A DNA stretch of 64,000 nt from Prosopocoilus inquinatus (lineage: Eukaryota > Arthropoda > Insecta > Coleoptera > Lucanidae), in NCBI GenBank assembly GCA_036172665.1, contig CM069871.1, forward strand, positions 9,238,001-9,302,000. Direction: 5' to 3'. Both the position numbers and the translations under genes were made by a program. Positions 63,251 through 64,000 of the stretch are shown one piece after another (the first letter of the stretch is position 1; each line of letters starts with the position of its first letter). Under the pieces are notes generated by a model. It was not told the DNA's origin. It saw only the letters and a program-made list of their open reading frames with translations, and did not search any database.

Positions 63251-64000
63251 AAACCAAAAGACTTATAAAGCAATAAAGCGTGAAATGGCTTTTAATGAGT
63301 TAAGTTAAATTAAATCTGATTTATCTACAATGTGCCCCCGGCACGTTTACGTTTTGAATTGGCCGTAAGAGATGATGATGTTTAATTCGGAGGGTGCAGG
63401 GAGGATCCTGCGTACTAATAACAATCAGGACTTGCCGCTACTGTTATGGTACCACTGATTACCGAGTGGGCTTAATGAGGAAATGGAGAATTAGGCAACC
63501 CGTTCGCTTTTGTCTCGGTAAATTACGTTCAGTTAAAAGTTTCAGATGGGACGGTACGCTCGATTTGAGCACGCAAATTGGTGTTTGCACAGAAGCAAAA
63601 AAAAAAAAAAAATAAAGAAAAACAAACGGGGCGGTGTAAACAACGACATGAAAAGATTTTGTTGATCAACAAAACTTTGATATTGTGAAATGACTCAAGG
63701 ATAAATAACAAATTAACGTAACGATCGCAAGATTACATTACATTACGTTAAATTAATATATCTTGTTTTTTTTGTGACTTCTTAATTTCGCTAATTTTGA
63801 CAAATATTATAATTCATTTGTCTGTTTGTTGTACTGATCGTCGTAAACATTTCTGCGCGTTTCCTTTCTTTTTTTGGACTTTGAAACAATTTTAAAAAGC
63901 AATCAAATAGTAATAACTATCCTTAATAAAGAACACTTAAAAACCCATTTAAATTTTGTCTGGTTTAAATGTACTAAATATTTTATTTTATTTATTTCCT
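63251..64000. other. Right end of the window, no gene recognised
   Basis: 63330-63570 is less AT-rich and repeat-free. No exon with domain or splice support is seen. Confidence 0.4.

Overview
The window reads as insect nuclear DNA: AT-rich, with short GT-AG introns of about 55-80 nt, a yellow-family gene, a sevenless/ROS1 receptor gene, a TIL-type protease inhibitor gene, and dense transposons and satellites. The short introns suggest a beetle, but that is inference; no species marker is visible. Most open frames in the window are shadows of AT-rich repeats. All exon limits were read by hand from splice sites and reading phase, not from transcripts.

Layout. 1-2770 holds the 3' part of a yellow/MRJP-family gene on the plus strand. 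A nearly pristine Copia-type LTR retrotransposon (2820-7267) lies 49 bp past its poly(A) signal. 7268-10900 is intergenic, mostly AT-rich repeat. 11124-13318 is a two-exon secreted TIL inhibitor gene (minus) with a large inverted-repeat transposon in its intron. 13660-18060 has small foldback elements followed by a satellite block. 18860-52222 is one very large minus-strand gene, a sevenless/ROS1-type receptor tyrosine kinase. I reconstruct 24 coding exons that join in phase into 2,399 residues; the signal-peptide exon was not found. Its introns of 3.9, 6.3 and 13 kb carry arrays, nested hAT elements, tRNA-derived SINEs and, in the 13-kb intron, a nested plus-strand gene for a small secreted peptide (34345-34572) with its own TATA box and poly(A) signal. 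52223-64000 shows no confident protein gene; it is satellites, foldbacks and ribozyme-bearing repeats.

The most striking element is at 56486-57934: a 312-bp repeat unit present in tandem on one strand, then inverted and in tandem on the other. Each complete unit carries what looks like a full type I hammerhead self-cleaving ribozyme (CTGAAGA, stem II, GAAA, a 2-bp stem III with palindromic loop AGCT, GTC cleavage triplet, and a long extended stem I). It sits inside a 274-bp satellite with a likely 14-bp target duplication. This matches the architecture of retrozymes, small non-autonomous retroelements giving circular RNAs and mobilised in animals by Penelope-like elements. A diverged relative (60655-60774) keeps the fold with different stem sequence, and a second family of ribozyme-like hairpins appears at 1291-1410, 14269-14412 and 14511-14674.
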